A DNA stretch of 19,565 nucleotides from an uncultured Novosphingobium sp. (GCA_937996535.1 CALKVF010000109.1:1-19565); one strand, 5' to 3'; positions 1 to 6,765 are shown, numbered from the stretch's first letter. Translations and numbers: made by a program. The notes: a model not told the origin generated them from the sequence alone.

Positions 1-358
1 GGCGCGCAGCCATCGTGGTTTCGCTGCGGTTGCGCGCAGCGGTGATCAGCCAGCGGATGGCCAGGGCCTGGGCGCGCTCGGGGCGCACTTCGACCGGAAC
101 CTGGTAGGTCGCACCACCGACGCGGCGGCTGCGGACTTCGATCTGCGGCTTCACGTTGTTCAGAGCATCGTGGAACAGCTGGACTGGATCCGACTTGGCG
201 CGGGTTTCCATGGTTTCCATGGCGCCGTAGACAATGCTTTCGGCAACCGACTTCTTACCGTCGAGCATGAGGTTGTTCATGAACTTCGACAGGACCTGAT
301 CACCAAACTTGGGATCCGGCAGGATTTCCCGCTTCTCGGGACGACGACGACGTGACAT
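1..358 (-). CDS. rpsG: 30S ribosomal protein S7, 3' end outside the window
   Basis: Ribosomal protein S7 binds the 3' major domain of 16S rRNA and nucleates assembly of the small-subunit head. The reverse strand encodes MSRRRRPEKREI at the start, followed by the S7-typical stretches FMNNLMLDGKKSVAE and GGATYQVPVEVRPERAQ, then ALAIRWLITAARNR near the edge. About 119 residues are visible and the bacterial protein is about 156, so roughly 37 C-terminal residues lie off the left edge. The start is ATG at 358. An AAGGAAT-like ribosome binding site lies 7-8 bases upstream. The gene follows rpsL by 75 bp, the usual str-operon order, and fusA and tuf would be expected to the left. The assignment is secure. 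Confidence 0.97.
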   Translation of the reverse strand, partial: MSRRRRPEKREILPDPKFGDQVLSKFMNNLMLDGKKSVAESIVYGAMETMETRAKSDPVQLFHDALNNVKPQIEVRSRRVGGATYQVPVEVRPERAQALAIRWLITAARNRSETTMAAR

Positions 359-380
359 CGCTTGAATTCCTTATTTCCGC

Positions 381-406
381 GGGCGGCGCGATCATGCGCG
401 CTGCCC
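381..406 (-). promoter_or_regulatory. Hairpin in the rpsL-rpsG intercistronic space
   Basis: Arms at 381-390 and 397-406 pair over ten positions with one imperfect pair and a six-base loop. The hairpin sits 22 bases upstream of the rpsG start. In E. coli the rpsL-rpsG intercistronic RNA is the S7 autoregulatory target. Position and structure make this a candidate for the same role here, but homology of the RNA fold was not tested. Confidence 0.4.
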
Positions 407-433
407 CTTACAAACCAGCGAGGGGTTGCCCGC

Positions 434-805
434 TTACTTCGGACGCTTGGCGCCGTACTTCGAACGGCTCTTCTTGCGATCCTTGACGCCCTGGGTATCC
501 AGCACGCCGCGCAGCACGTGGTAACGCACACCGGGAAGGTCGCGCACACGGCCGCCGCGGATCAGCACCACAGAGTGCTCCTGGAGGTTGTGGCCTTCGC
601 CCGGGATGTACGAAATGACTTCGCGCTGGTTGGTCAGGCGGATCTTGGCGACCTTGCGAAGCGCCGAGTTCGGCTTCTTCGGGGTGGTCGTGTAAACGCG
701 GGTGCAGACGCCGCGCTTCTGCGGGTTCTGTTCCATCGCAGGGACCTTGGACTTGGCCTTCTGCGGCACGCGACCCTTGCGGATCAGCTGGTTGATAGTA
801 GGCAT
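434..805 (-). CDS. rpsL: 30S ribosomal protein S12
   Basis: S12 sits at the decoding centre of the 30S subunit and controls translational accuracy. The 123-residue product begins MPTINQLIRKGR and carries the hallmark stretches TPKKPNSALRKVAK (about 41-54), GEGHNLQEHSVV (about 69-80) and RSKYGAKRPK at the C-terminus. The reading frame stays open upstream to 991, but ATG 805 gives the universal S12 N-terminus and has a GAAGAG-type ribosome binding site. Lys43 is present. Residue 88, lysine in E. coli, is arginine (codon at 542-544). Changes at this site, including Lys to Arg, are known streptomycin-resistance substitutions. The gene is first in the str operon, ahead of rpsG. Confidence 0.98.
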   Translation of the reverse strand: MPTINQLIRKGRVPQKAKSKVPAMEQNPQKRGVCTRVYTTTPKKPNSALRKVAKIRLTNQREVISYIPGEGHNLQEHSVVLIRGGRVRDLPGVRYHVLRGVLDTQGVKDRKKSRSKYGAKRPK

Positions 806-1004
806 GAAGTACTCTTCACCTTGGTTGTGGCTCGGCGCCAGAGGTGAAGAGAATGCGGATCCCGCAAATGCCGGACGACCGGGCCAGACCCAGCGCCACT
901 TGCAATTGCGAGCCGAAACGCTCCACCCGGACGAAGGCCGGGTTACTTTGACGGATAGCACCTGCGACGAATCGCGGCTGCGCACCGGCAATGTTCAGCT
1001 CAAT

Positions 1005-1023
1005 CCGGACAAACGAGGTCCGG
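1005..1023 (-). promoter_or_regulatory. Inverted repeat at the 5' end of the rpsL leader
   Basis: CCGGAC (1005-1010) and GTCCGG (1018-1023) form a perfect six-base stem with a seven-base loop. If the promoter at 1033-1061 is correct, this hairpin falls at the extreme 5' end of the rpsL mRNA, where it could protect the message or take part in leader regulation. The role is inferred. Confidence 0.3.
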
Positions 1024-1032
1024 AAGCCGGCG

Positions 1033-1061
1033 CCCTTATGCGCTGAGGGCGCGCGGGTCAA
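1033..1061 (-). promoter_or_regulatory. Candidate rpsL (str operon) promoter
   Basis: On the minus strand a CTTGACC element (-35 hexamer at 1056-1061) is followed by 17 bases and TAAGGG (1033-1038). A CATAAG reading of the -10 is also possible at a shorter spacing. CTTGAC is the preferred -35 core of alphaproteobacterial housekeeping promoters. Transcription from here would give a leader of about 220 bases before rpsL. The rest of the 278-bp gap at 806-1083 holds no convincing gene. Confidence 0.4.
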
Positions 1062-1083
1062 GGATAACTTGGGTCTGGCGCGC

Positions 1084-2592
1084 TCAGCCGTGGGCTTGGC
1101 GCGCTGCGACGCCGGGCTCGTCGCCCCTGCCCTCGCGCCGCTGCGCGATCCGCGTCACGTTGCCCTGTTCATCCGCCGCGCGGAAGCGGTTGCGCCGTTC
1201 GAAACGGAACTGGCCAACAATTTCGGCCATCCTGTCCGCCTGCTCGGCCAAGGTGCGCGCCACTGCGCTTGACTGCTCGACCATCGCGGCGTTGTGCTGA
1301 GTGTCGATGTCCATGGTCTGGACCCGGCCACTCAGCGCATCGACGCTGCCGGCCTGCGTTTCGGAATTGGCGGCGATATCCGATGTACGGGTGCTGGTAT
1401 CGGCCAGCCGCTCGATGATCCGATCAAGCGCCGACCCCGTCTGCGCGACCAGATCCACCCCCTGCTTCACGTCAGCGCCGGACTTGGCGATCAACTCCTT
1501 GATGTCGCGCGCCGCTTCGGTCGTGCGGTGCGCGAGCGCGCGCACCTCGCTGGCAACCACGGCAAAGCCCTTGCCGGATTCGCCGGCCCGCGCCGCTTCG
1601 ACCCCAGCATTGAGCGCCAGCAGGTTAGTCTGGAATGCGATCCCATCGATCACATCGATGATCTGGGCAATCTCGCTGGAGGATTGCTTGATCTTGTCCA
1701 TCGCCACCACAGCCGCCTGCATCACTTCCCCGCCGTGGCGAGCATCGCTTTCCACCTCGGCCACGCTGGCATTGACCTCGCGCGCGCTCGATGCGGTCTG
1801 ACCGACCGAAACGGTGATCGTGCGCATCCCCTCGGCGATCTCGGCAATGTTCGCCGCCTGGGCTTCGGTCCGGTTAGCCAGATCGCTCGCCGCATCGCTG
1901 ATCTCGCGTGCGCCGTTCTTCACGGTATCGGCGGCATCGGTCATCTGCACCACCATCGAACTGATCTGGTAGCGCATCGTGTGAAACTCCTTGGCCAGCG
2001 GCGCATAGGCCACCGGAAGGTCCTCAAGCTGGGCGCGCAGATCACCTCCGGCCATTGCTGCCAGTGCCCGGCTCAGCGATTCCAACGCTCCGCCGCGAGA
2101 CACCTCCTCCTGCTCGAAATAGGCGCCGATCGCGGCTTCCATGTCGTGCAGCGCGGCCTTGACCAGCGTACCGATCGCTTCACCCGTGGCCCGACCGTTG
2201 AGCGGGGTCACCACTCGGCGTGCCAACATGGCTGCGATCATTTCCTCAAGCACCAGCGCATAGCCGCCGATGTAATAGGCCGGGGTCAGCCCGACATCGG
2301 AATGAATCCGCCCAATCGTCCGCGCGCCCTCCAGAATGCGCGCATCGAACCTGCCCGAGAACATCGTCAGCCAGTGGCGGTATTGCGCGCTTGAAGCCTT
2401 GTCGCGCAGGGCATTGGTCGGCAGCAGGCCCGAGGCAACCGGGTCCGCGGCAATCCGATCGTAAAGCTTGCGCAGGGCCTGAGGCGCATACTTTTCGATG
2501 GCGCGGCGAATGGTCGGAAAGTGGCGAAAATTGCTCTCGTCCGGCGGGGCAAACGTGGCCTTCACCTTTAATTTTGGTCCGTTCGGCTGCAT
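1084..2592 (-). CDS. Globin-coupled methyl-accepting chemotaxis transducer (HemAT-like, soluble)
   Basis: The product is a 502-residue cytoplasmic aerotaxis-type receptor. Residues about 20-165 form a protoglobin sensor. The motif GRIHSDVGLTPAYYIGGY (about 94-111) matches the F-helix region of globin-coupled sensors, with His97 as the expected proximal haem ligand. A HAMP-like linker containing AMAGGDLRAQLEDLP follows at about 174-220. The methyl-accepting signalling domain covers about 225-465, with its hairpin tip around IAFQTNLLALNAGVEAARAG (318-337). No transmembrane segment or signal peptide is visible, so it should be soluble. The C-terminus lacks a recognisable CheR/CheB pentapeptide tether. 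No che genes are nearby, so it must work with a cluster elsewhere. It lies between the str operon and a GST gene, both on the same strand. O2 is the usual ligand in the family; the ligand here is inferred. Confidence 0.93.
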   Translation of the reverse strand: MQPNGPKLKVKATFAPPDESNFRHFPTIRRAIEKYAPQALRKLYDRIAADPVASGLLPTNALRDKASSAQYRHWLTMFSGRFDARILEGARTIGRIHSDVGLTPAYYIGGYALVLEEMIAAMLARRVVTPLNGRATGEAIGTLVKAALHDMEAAIGAYFEQEEVSRGGALESLSRALAAMAGGDLRAQLEDLPVAYAPLAKEFHTMRYQISSMVVQMTDAADTVKNGAREISDAASDLANRTEAQAANIAEIAEGMRTITVSVGQTASSAREVNASVAEVESDARHGGEVMQAAVVAMDKIKQSSSEIAQIIDVIDGIAFQTNLLALNAGVEAARAGESGKGFAVVASEVRALAHRTTEAARDIKELIAKSGADVKQGVDLVAQTGSALDRIIERLADTSTRTSDIAANSETQAGSVDALSGRVQTMDIDTQHNAAMVEQSSAVARTLAEQADRMAEIVGQFRFERRNRFRAADEQGNVTRIAQRREGRGDEPGVAARQAHG

Positions 2593-2663
2593 GCCACACC
2601 CCCAAACTGCGCGATCCGGCAGACTGCCAAACCTGGGCGCGGCTTAAGGTGAAGTCCTGCAAA

Positions 2664-2677
2664 CCGGGTTAGCCCGG
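2664..2677 (-). terminator. Weak candidate terminator after the GST gene
   Basis: A CCGGG/CCCGG stem with a four-base loop lies about 30 bases past the GST stop. On the minus strand it is followed by TTTG. The stem and T-run are both short, so efficiency is doubtful. The remainder of the 112-bp space at 2593-2704 shows no clear promoter. Confidence 0.25.
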
Positions 2678-2704
2678 CCTAGGTAGTTCAGCGAATAGCC
2701 GTGA

Positions 2705-3337
2705 TTACAGGGCGAAAGCCGGACGCGCGGCGATCCGTTCGCGCCAGGCGGCGATCGCCGGGCGGCCCTCTGACGCGTCGATCCGCAGCACCCGCGCAAA
2801 ATCGAGCGCGACCGCCGCCGTGATGTCCGCCACCGAGAAGGCATTGCCGGCAACCCACTCGCGCCCGGTCAGGTGCGTTTCAAACCGCGCTAGGAAATCG
2901 CCCAGCCGCGCCCGGCCGCGTTCGGCGAGTTCGGGGATCTGGGCGTAGTTGTCCGGTCCGGGCAGCGCGCGGTCCTTCATCGCCGGGGCGGAATTGCGCA
3001 TCGCCTCGGCAATTGCCATGAAACATTCACCCTCGATCCGGGCGTTCCAGCTGGCGACTTCGGCCTTATCGAGCGCGGTGCGGCCAAGCAGCGGGGGCTC
3101 AAGGCAAGTCGCCTCGGCCCAGGCGGCAATGGCCGCGTTATCGGGCAAGACCGATCCATCATCCAGCACCAGCGCCGGCACGGTCAGCGCCGGGTTGATC
3201 GCGCGGAAGGCGTCGGACAGCTGCTCGGCCGCGGCCAGATCAACCACCACGGTGTCATGCGCGATGCCCTTTTCCGCCAGCAGGATGCGGGCCCGGCGCG
3301 GGCTGGGCGCGCGCGGATAGTCATAGAGCGTGGGCAT
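2705..3337 (-). CDS. Glutathione S-transferase family protein
   Basis: This is a 210-residue cytosolic GST that would conjugate glutathione to electrophiles or act as a glutathione-dependent reductase. The N-terminal thioredoxin-like half contains PSPRRARILLAEKGI (about 11-25, with Ser12 a possible catalytic residue), the cis-proline segment TVPALVLDDG (about 52-61) and VLPDNAAIAAW. In that last segment an Asp-Asn pair replaces the usual Glu-Ser that contacts the glutathione gamma-glutamyl group. The helical C-terminal half carries the N-capping-box-like FSVADITAA. The start is ATG 3337 with a strong GAGGAGAGGA ribosome binding site. It diverges from the cupin gene across 102 bp that hold only a short CCGCCGGCGG palindrome. 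The subclass and substrate cannot be told from sequence. Confidence 0.92.
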   Translation of the reverse strand: MPTLYDYPRAPSPRRARILLAEKGIAHDTVVVDLAAAEQLSDAFRAINPALTVPALVLDDGSVLPDNAAIAAWAEATCLEPPLLGRTALDKAEVASWNARIEGECFMAIAEAMRNSAPAMKDRALPGPDNYAQIPELAERGRARLGDFLARFETHLTGREWVAGNAFSVADITAAVALDFARVLRIDASEGRPAIAAWRERIAARPAFAL

Positions 3338-3439
3338 GGTCCTCTCCTCGATCCCGCCGGCGGTGCTTCCCGCGCCGCGGACACACCCGTTCTTAACCGG
3401 CGCAGCCTAGGACGCCAGTGAAACAAGGACCAGCCTGCC

Positions 3440-4300
3440 ATGACCACGCCCATCTTCCCGCCTGCCACGCTTGACCGGTTTGAAACGCTCTACCCCTCGA
3501 TGCCCGGCAAGCTGGCACACTTGCTGGTCGATCACCCGCTGCTGACGCTCGATGCTCTGGCGGCGCTGGCCGAACGGCTGCCCGCCGGCTCCATTGAATA
3601 CAATCCCGGCCAGCTGCCGATCGGGATCGCGCCCGAGGATGTGCCGGCGCCCCGGCTTGGCGTTGCCGAGACGATCCGCAACATTGGGCAAAGCGGATCG
3701 TGGGTCGCGCTCAAGCGGATCGAACAGGCGCCGGAATACCGGGCGCTGCTCCATGACATCCTGAGCGAGTTGCGCGAGAGGGTCGAGGCGCGCACCGGGG
3801 CAATGCTCCAGCTCGAAGGCTTCGTGTTCATCACTTCGCCCGGATCGGTCACCCCGTTCCACTTCGATCCCGAGCACAACATCCTGCTGCAGGTCATGGG
3901 GTCCAAAACCATGACCCTGTTCGCCGCCGACGACGAGGCGCTGTTCGCGCCCGCTGTCCACGAGGCATTTCACGTCGGCGCGCATCACCGCAACCTGCCG
4001 TGGCGCGATGACTTTGCCGCGCGCGGCGAAGCGATCACCATCGCGCCCGGCGAGGCGATCCACGTGCCGGTGAAAGCCCCGCACTGGGTCCAGAACGGCG
4101 ATGCCCCTTCGGTTTCGCTATCGGTGACCTGGCGTTCGGCGTGGAGCTATGCCGAAGCCGATGCGCGGGCCTTCAATCATGTGATGCGTGATCTCGGGCT
4201 GGATCCGGCAAGTCCCGCCCCCTTCCCCGCGCGCAATGCCGCCAAGGCGCTGGCCTGGCGCGCAGTCCGCAGGCTCAAGGGGCTGGCGCGCAGCGCCTGA
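3440..4300 (+). CDS. JmjC/cupin-like protein, putative Fe(II)/2-oxoglutarate oxygenase
   Basis: The 286-residue product has a double-stranded beta-helix core. FHFDPEHNILLQVMGSKTM (about 140-158) carries the HxD metal ligands (His141, Asp143). IHVPVKAPHWVQN (about 207-219) supplies the distal histidine, best matched by His215 in the position of the YIPxxWWH motif of JmjC/FIH-like proteins. Lys156 could bind the 2-oxoglutarate carboxylate. Relatives are often annotated as cupin-like transcriptional regulators, but the visible motifs point to an oxygenase or hydroxylase. No DNA-binding domain is evident. The start is ATG 3440, with AAGGA at 3425-3429. The gene ends 7 bp from the convergent hydrolase gene. 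The substrate is unknown. Confidence 0.8.
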   Translation: MTTPIFPPATLDRFETLYPSMPGKLAHLLVDHPLLTLDALAALAERLPAGSIEYNPGQLPIGIAPEDVPAPRLGVAETIRNIGQSGSWVALKRIEQAPEYRALLHDILSELRERVEARTGAMLQLEGFVFITSPGSVTPFHFDPEHNILLQVMGSKTMTLFAADDEALFAPAVHEAFHVGAHHRNLPWRDDFAARGEAITIAPGEAIHVPVKAPHWVQNGDAPSVSLSVTWRSAWSYAEADARAFNHVMRDLGLDPASPAPFPARNAAKALAWRAVRRLKGLARSA

Positions 4301-4307
4301 TCCCTGC

Positions 4308-5159
4308 TCAAGCCTGATGAGGCGGCATCACTCGGGTGAGGAATTCGATCACCGCGGCGTTGAATTCATCGTTGCGGTCACCCGCCACCATGTGCCCGGC
4401 GCCGCGAATGTCGGCGATTTCCAGCTGCGGCACCCGGCGGCGCAGGTCGGCCACGCCTTCATCGTCAACGATGTCGGACTTCATCCCCCGGACCAGCAGG
4501 GTCGGCACCCGGTCGGTCCAGTCGGCCGCATCCATCAGTTCGAGCAGGTGCGCCGGATCGCCGCGCGGATCCTGCATCATGCGCGGATCCCAGTGCCAGT
4601 GATAGCGGCCGTCATCGCCGCGCCGCAGGTTCTTGTTGAGGCCTGACAGATCCTTGGGCCGGGGGCGTTCGGGGTAGTAGGCCGAAATCGCATCGGCGGC
4701 CTCTTCCAGGCTGGCAAAGCCGCGCGGATGAGCGGTCATGAAGCCGCGGATCTTGGCCACGCCGACCTGCGACATCTTGGGCACGATATCGACCAGCACC
4801 AATGCTGCCGGCTCCAGCCCGCGCGAGGCGGCGACCAGCGCGGTCAGCCCGCCGAGAGAGGCCCCCACCAGCGCCAGCGGCCGCGAGCCCTGCGCCGCAA
4901 CCGCGGCCAGATCATCGGCCCGGGTGGTCAGGGCATAGTCGCCATCGGGCGACCAATCGCTGTCACTGTGACCGCGCAGGTCATAATTGATCGCGTAATA
5001 GCCAGCTGCGGCCAGCTGTTCTTCGCAGCGGTCCCAGCTGTGCCGGGTCTGCCCGCCGCCGTGGCCCAGCACGACCGTGGGCGCGCCTTTGGTGCCAGCG
5101 ACATCGGCGGCGATTTCCACGCCCGGGGCAACCGCAATTCGGATGGTTTCTTTATGCAT
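4308..5159 (-). CDS. Alpha/beta hydrolase
   Basis: This is a 283-residue alpha/beta-fold hydrolase. It has an oxyanion-hole segment VVLGHGGGQTRHSW (about 29-42), a nucleophile elbow VGASLGG with Ser101, a likely acid Asp229 in RGMKSDIVDD, and a catalytic His256 in GAGHMVAG. A serine nucleophile suggests an esterase, lactonase, C-C hydrolase or perhydrolase rather than a classical epoxide hydrolase, which would use Asp. ATG 5159 is the family-like start, although the frame remains open with a TTG start at 5204. No ribosome binding site is visible at 5159, because the space directly upstream is a strong hairpin. It is the last gene of the P450-rubredoxin-hydrolase run and could process the oxidised product. 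Confidence 0.88.
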   Translation of the reverse strand: MHKETIRIAVAPGVEIAADVAGTKGAPTVVLGHGGGQTRHSWDRCEEQLAAAGYYAINYDLRGHSDSDWSPDGDYALTTRADDLAAVAAQGSRPLALVGASLGGLTALVAASRGLEPAALVLVDIVPKMSQVGVAKIRGFMTAHPRGFASLEEAADAISAYYPERPRPKDLSGLNKNLRRGDDGRYHWHWDPRMMQDPRGDPAHLLELMDAADWTDRVPTLLVRGMKSDIVDDEGVADLRRRVPQLEIADIRGAGHMVAGDRNDEFNAAVIEFLTRVMPPHQA

Positions 5160-5188
5160 CGTGGCAGGCAGGTTGCCTGCCCGCCACG
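5160..5188 (-). promoter_or_regulatory. Strong hairpin abutting the hydrolase start codon
   Basis: CGTGGC-A-GGCAGG (5160-5172) pairs with CCTGCC-C-GCCACG (5176-5188) around a TTG loop, giving 12 pairs with one internal mismatch. On the minus strand it lies between the rubredoxin stop and the hydrolase ATG, touching that ATG. No T-run follows, so it is not a standard terminator. It could damp translation of the last gene, stabilise the upstream message, or be coding if the TTG at 5204 is used. Confidence 0.5.
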
Positions 5189-5218
5189 ACCCGGTCAATC
5201 GCAATCTTAATCGTGCGA

Positions 5219-5398
5219 TTAATCTTCCAGCAGTTCAAAGTCCTGCTTCTCGCTCCCGCAGTCGGGGCAATACCAATCGTCGGGGATGTCCTCGAAGGCG
5301 GTGCCGGGCGCGATCCCTTCGTCGGGGATGCCCAGCGCCTCATCAAGGATGTAGCCGCAGTTCCTGCAGCGCCACTTGCGCGTGCCCGGCTGGGACAT
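5219..5398 (-). CDS. Rubredoxin
   Basis: This is a 59-residue one-iron electron carrier. Two Cys-x-x-Cys knuckles, CRNCGY (residues 11-16) and CPDCGS (residues 44-49), would coordinate the Fe(Cys)4 centre. The family signatures GIAPGTAFEDIPDDWYCPDCG (split here as GIAPGTAFEDIP and DDWYCPDCG) and DFELLED are present. The length is typical. The start is ATG 5398, preceded by a GGGGAGGG ribosome binding site. The gene begins 15 bp after the P450 stop, so the two are almost certainly co-transcribed. Bacterial rubredoxins best known in oxygenase systems serve AlkB-type alkane hydroxylases, so its place next to a P450 is unusual. A role as the P450 electron donor is inferred from position only. No rubredoxin or ferredoxin reductase gene is in the window. 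Confidence 0.95.
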   Translation of the reverse strand: MSQPGTRKWRCRNCGYILDEALGIPDEGIAPGTAFEDIPDDWYCPDCGSEKQDFELLED

Positions 5399-5413
5399 GG
5401 CCTGCCCTCCCCT

Positions 5414-6685
5414 TCAGTTCGCGGTGAACTTGATCGGCACGTGCTTGGGCCCGCACACGAAGTTCGAGATCGTGCGTTCGCCCTTGCCGTTCATTTCCAC
5501 GGATTCGAGCCGCTTGAACAGTTCTTCCCAGAGTATCCGCATTTCCATGCGCGCCAAGTGCTGGCCAAGGCAGACATGGACGCCGTAGCCAAAGGCCACC
5601 TGCGGGTTGCTTTCACGGTCGATGCGGAATTCGAACGGATCGGCCCAGACGCTCTCGTCGCGGTTGCCCGACTGATACGACAGCATCAGCCAGTCGCCCG
5701 CCTTGATCTGCTCACCGGCAATCTCGCAATCCGCAACCGCGCTGCGCATGAAGTGCTTCACCGGCGCTTCCCAGCGGATCGATTCCTCGACGAAGGCGTT
5801 GATCTTGGAAGGGTCAGCCTTCATCTCGGCCAGCAGGTGCGGACGTTCGGCCAAGGCCCACATCGCGCCCGCCGTGGTGTTCGACGTGGTGTCGTGCCCG
5901 GCGGTGGCGGCGATGATGTAATAGCCCATCATCTGCCGGTGGTTGAGGTATTCGCCATCGATCTTGGCATTGGCGATCAGGCTGTTGATGTGATCGGTGG
6001 GATTGGCGCGGAACTTCTCGGTCACCGCCTTGAAGTAGTTTTCCAGTTCCATCGTCGTTTCCCAGAGCGATTTCAGCGCTTCCTCGGGCGTCAATTCGGC
6101 GCGGGCGCGGTTGAGTTCCGGGTCAGCGTTGTTGAACAGTTCCTGCGTCAGCTTGAGCATGAAGGCTTCGTCTTCCTGCGGCACGCCCAGCACGGTCATG
6201 ATCACGCGCAGCGGATAGAGGAAGGCCACGTCCGAGGCGAAATCGCATTCGCCATTAAAGCTCAGCATGTGGTCGACGAATTCGCGCGCGATGCCCCGGA
6301 TCGCGTCTTCCAGCGGCTTGATCGCACGCGGGGTGACGTGCGGGAACACGATCCCGCGCAGATCCTTGTGCTCCTTGCCATCAAGCGAGACGAGGCTGCG
6401 GATCAGGTTCGGCTCGCCCCCGGTCAGCGCCTTGACCTTGGCTTCGTTTTCGCGGTCTGAGAGGAAGGTCGACTTATCGCCGTTATGGAAGAAGTCGGGC
6501 TGGCGCTCGATCTCCTTGATGTCGGCATGGCGGCTGACCACCCAGAACGGGTCCATCCCTTCCAGTTCTGCCTTGGCAAGCGGCGCGGTGGCGCGGATTT
6601 TGCGGAACGCCTCGTCCACCACTTCGCGCACCGAATAGGACTTGGGATCGACGATCGCCTGAGCGAGTTCCTGGGGCAGGGCCAT
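5414..6685 (-). CDS. Cytochrome P450, CYP108-like
   Basis: This is a 423-residue soluble bacterial P450. Landmarks are the I-helix oxygen-activation motif AGHDTTS (262-268), the K-helix ExxR (Glu301-Arg304) and the haem loop FGYGVHVCLGQ with Cys372 as the axial thiolate. Segments such as MLKLTQELF, APVKHFMR, MLSYQSGNRDE and GPKHVPIKF resemble, from memory, P450terp (CYP108A1) and sphingomonad CYP108D1. Those enzymes hydroxylate monoterpenes or bind alkyl-aromatic compounds. ATG 6685 is chosen over the upstream extension because it has a GAGGA ribosome binding site. The gene is first in an operon with rubredoxin and hydrolase, and a TetR gene diverges from it. A perfect TATAAT -10 lies upstream. 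The substrate is not determinable here. Confidence 0.93.
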   Translation of the reverse strand: MALPQELAQAIVDPKSYSVREVVDEAFRKIRATAPLAKAELEGMDPFWVVSRHADIKEIERQPDFFHNGDKSTFLSDRENEAKVKALTGGEPNLIRSLVSLDGKEHKDLRGIVFPHVTPRAIKPLEDAIRGIAREFVDHMLSFNGECDFASDVAFLYPLRVIMTVLGVPQEDEAFMLKLTQELFNNADPELNRARAELTPEEALKSLWETTMELENYFKAVTEKFRANPTDHINSLIANAKIDGEYLNHRQMMGYYIIAATAGHDTTSNTTAGAMWALAERPHLLAEMKADPSKINAFVEESIRWEAPVKHFMRSAVADCEIAGEQIKAGDWLMLSYQSGNRDESVWADPFEFRIDRESNPQVAFGYGVHVCLGQHLARMEMRILWEELFKRLESVEMNGKGERTISNFVCGPKHVPIKFTAN

Positions 6686-6732
6686 TGCAGCTTGTCCTCT
6701 CTTATTTCCACGCCGGTCTTGCCGGAGTCGCA

Positions 6733-6760
6733 TTGAAAATTATAAAACAGTTGGTATACG
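6733..6760 (+). promoter_or_regulatory. Candidate tetR promoter
   Basis: On the plus strand TTGAAA (6733-6738), a 16-base spacer and TATACG (6755-6760) precede the TetR gene. This element overlaps the P450 promoter on the other strand, so one bound repressor could block both. Confidence 0.4.
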
Positions 6761-6765
6761 GTCAA
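6739..6765 (-). promoter_or_regulatory. P450 operon promoter
   Basis: On the minus strand TTGACC (-35, 6760-6765) and a perfect TATAAT (-10, 6739-6744) are separated by 15 bases. A TTGTTG reading of the -35 gives 18. It lies in the most AT-rich patch of the window and yields a leader of roughly 50 bases before the P450. Confidence 0.6.

Noticed and set aside
1294..2394. Plus-strand 366-residue open frame antisense to the chemoreceptor
   Set aside because: It is His/Arg-rich with no motifs. The opposite strand encodes a complete globin-MCP protein.
2681..2700. Short GGTAGTTCAGCG string that recalls a tRNA D-arm
   Set aside because: No acceptor stem, anticodon arm or T-arm can be built around it.
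5213..6460. Plus-strand 415-residue open frame antisense to the P450 and rubredoxin
   Set aside because: It is opposite two motif-verified genes and has no recognisable domain.
5414..6685. Assignment of the P450 as a CYP153 alkane hydroxylase because of the neighbouring rubredoxin
   Set aside because: The haem loop and I-helix surroundings resemble CYP108 rather than the CYP153 pattern, so the rubredoxin is not evidence for alkane hydroxylation.
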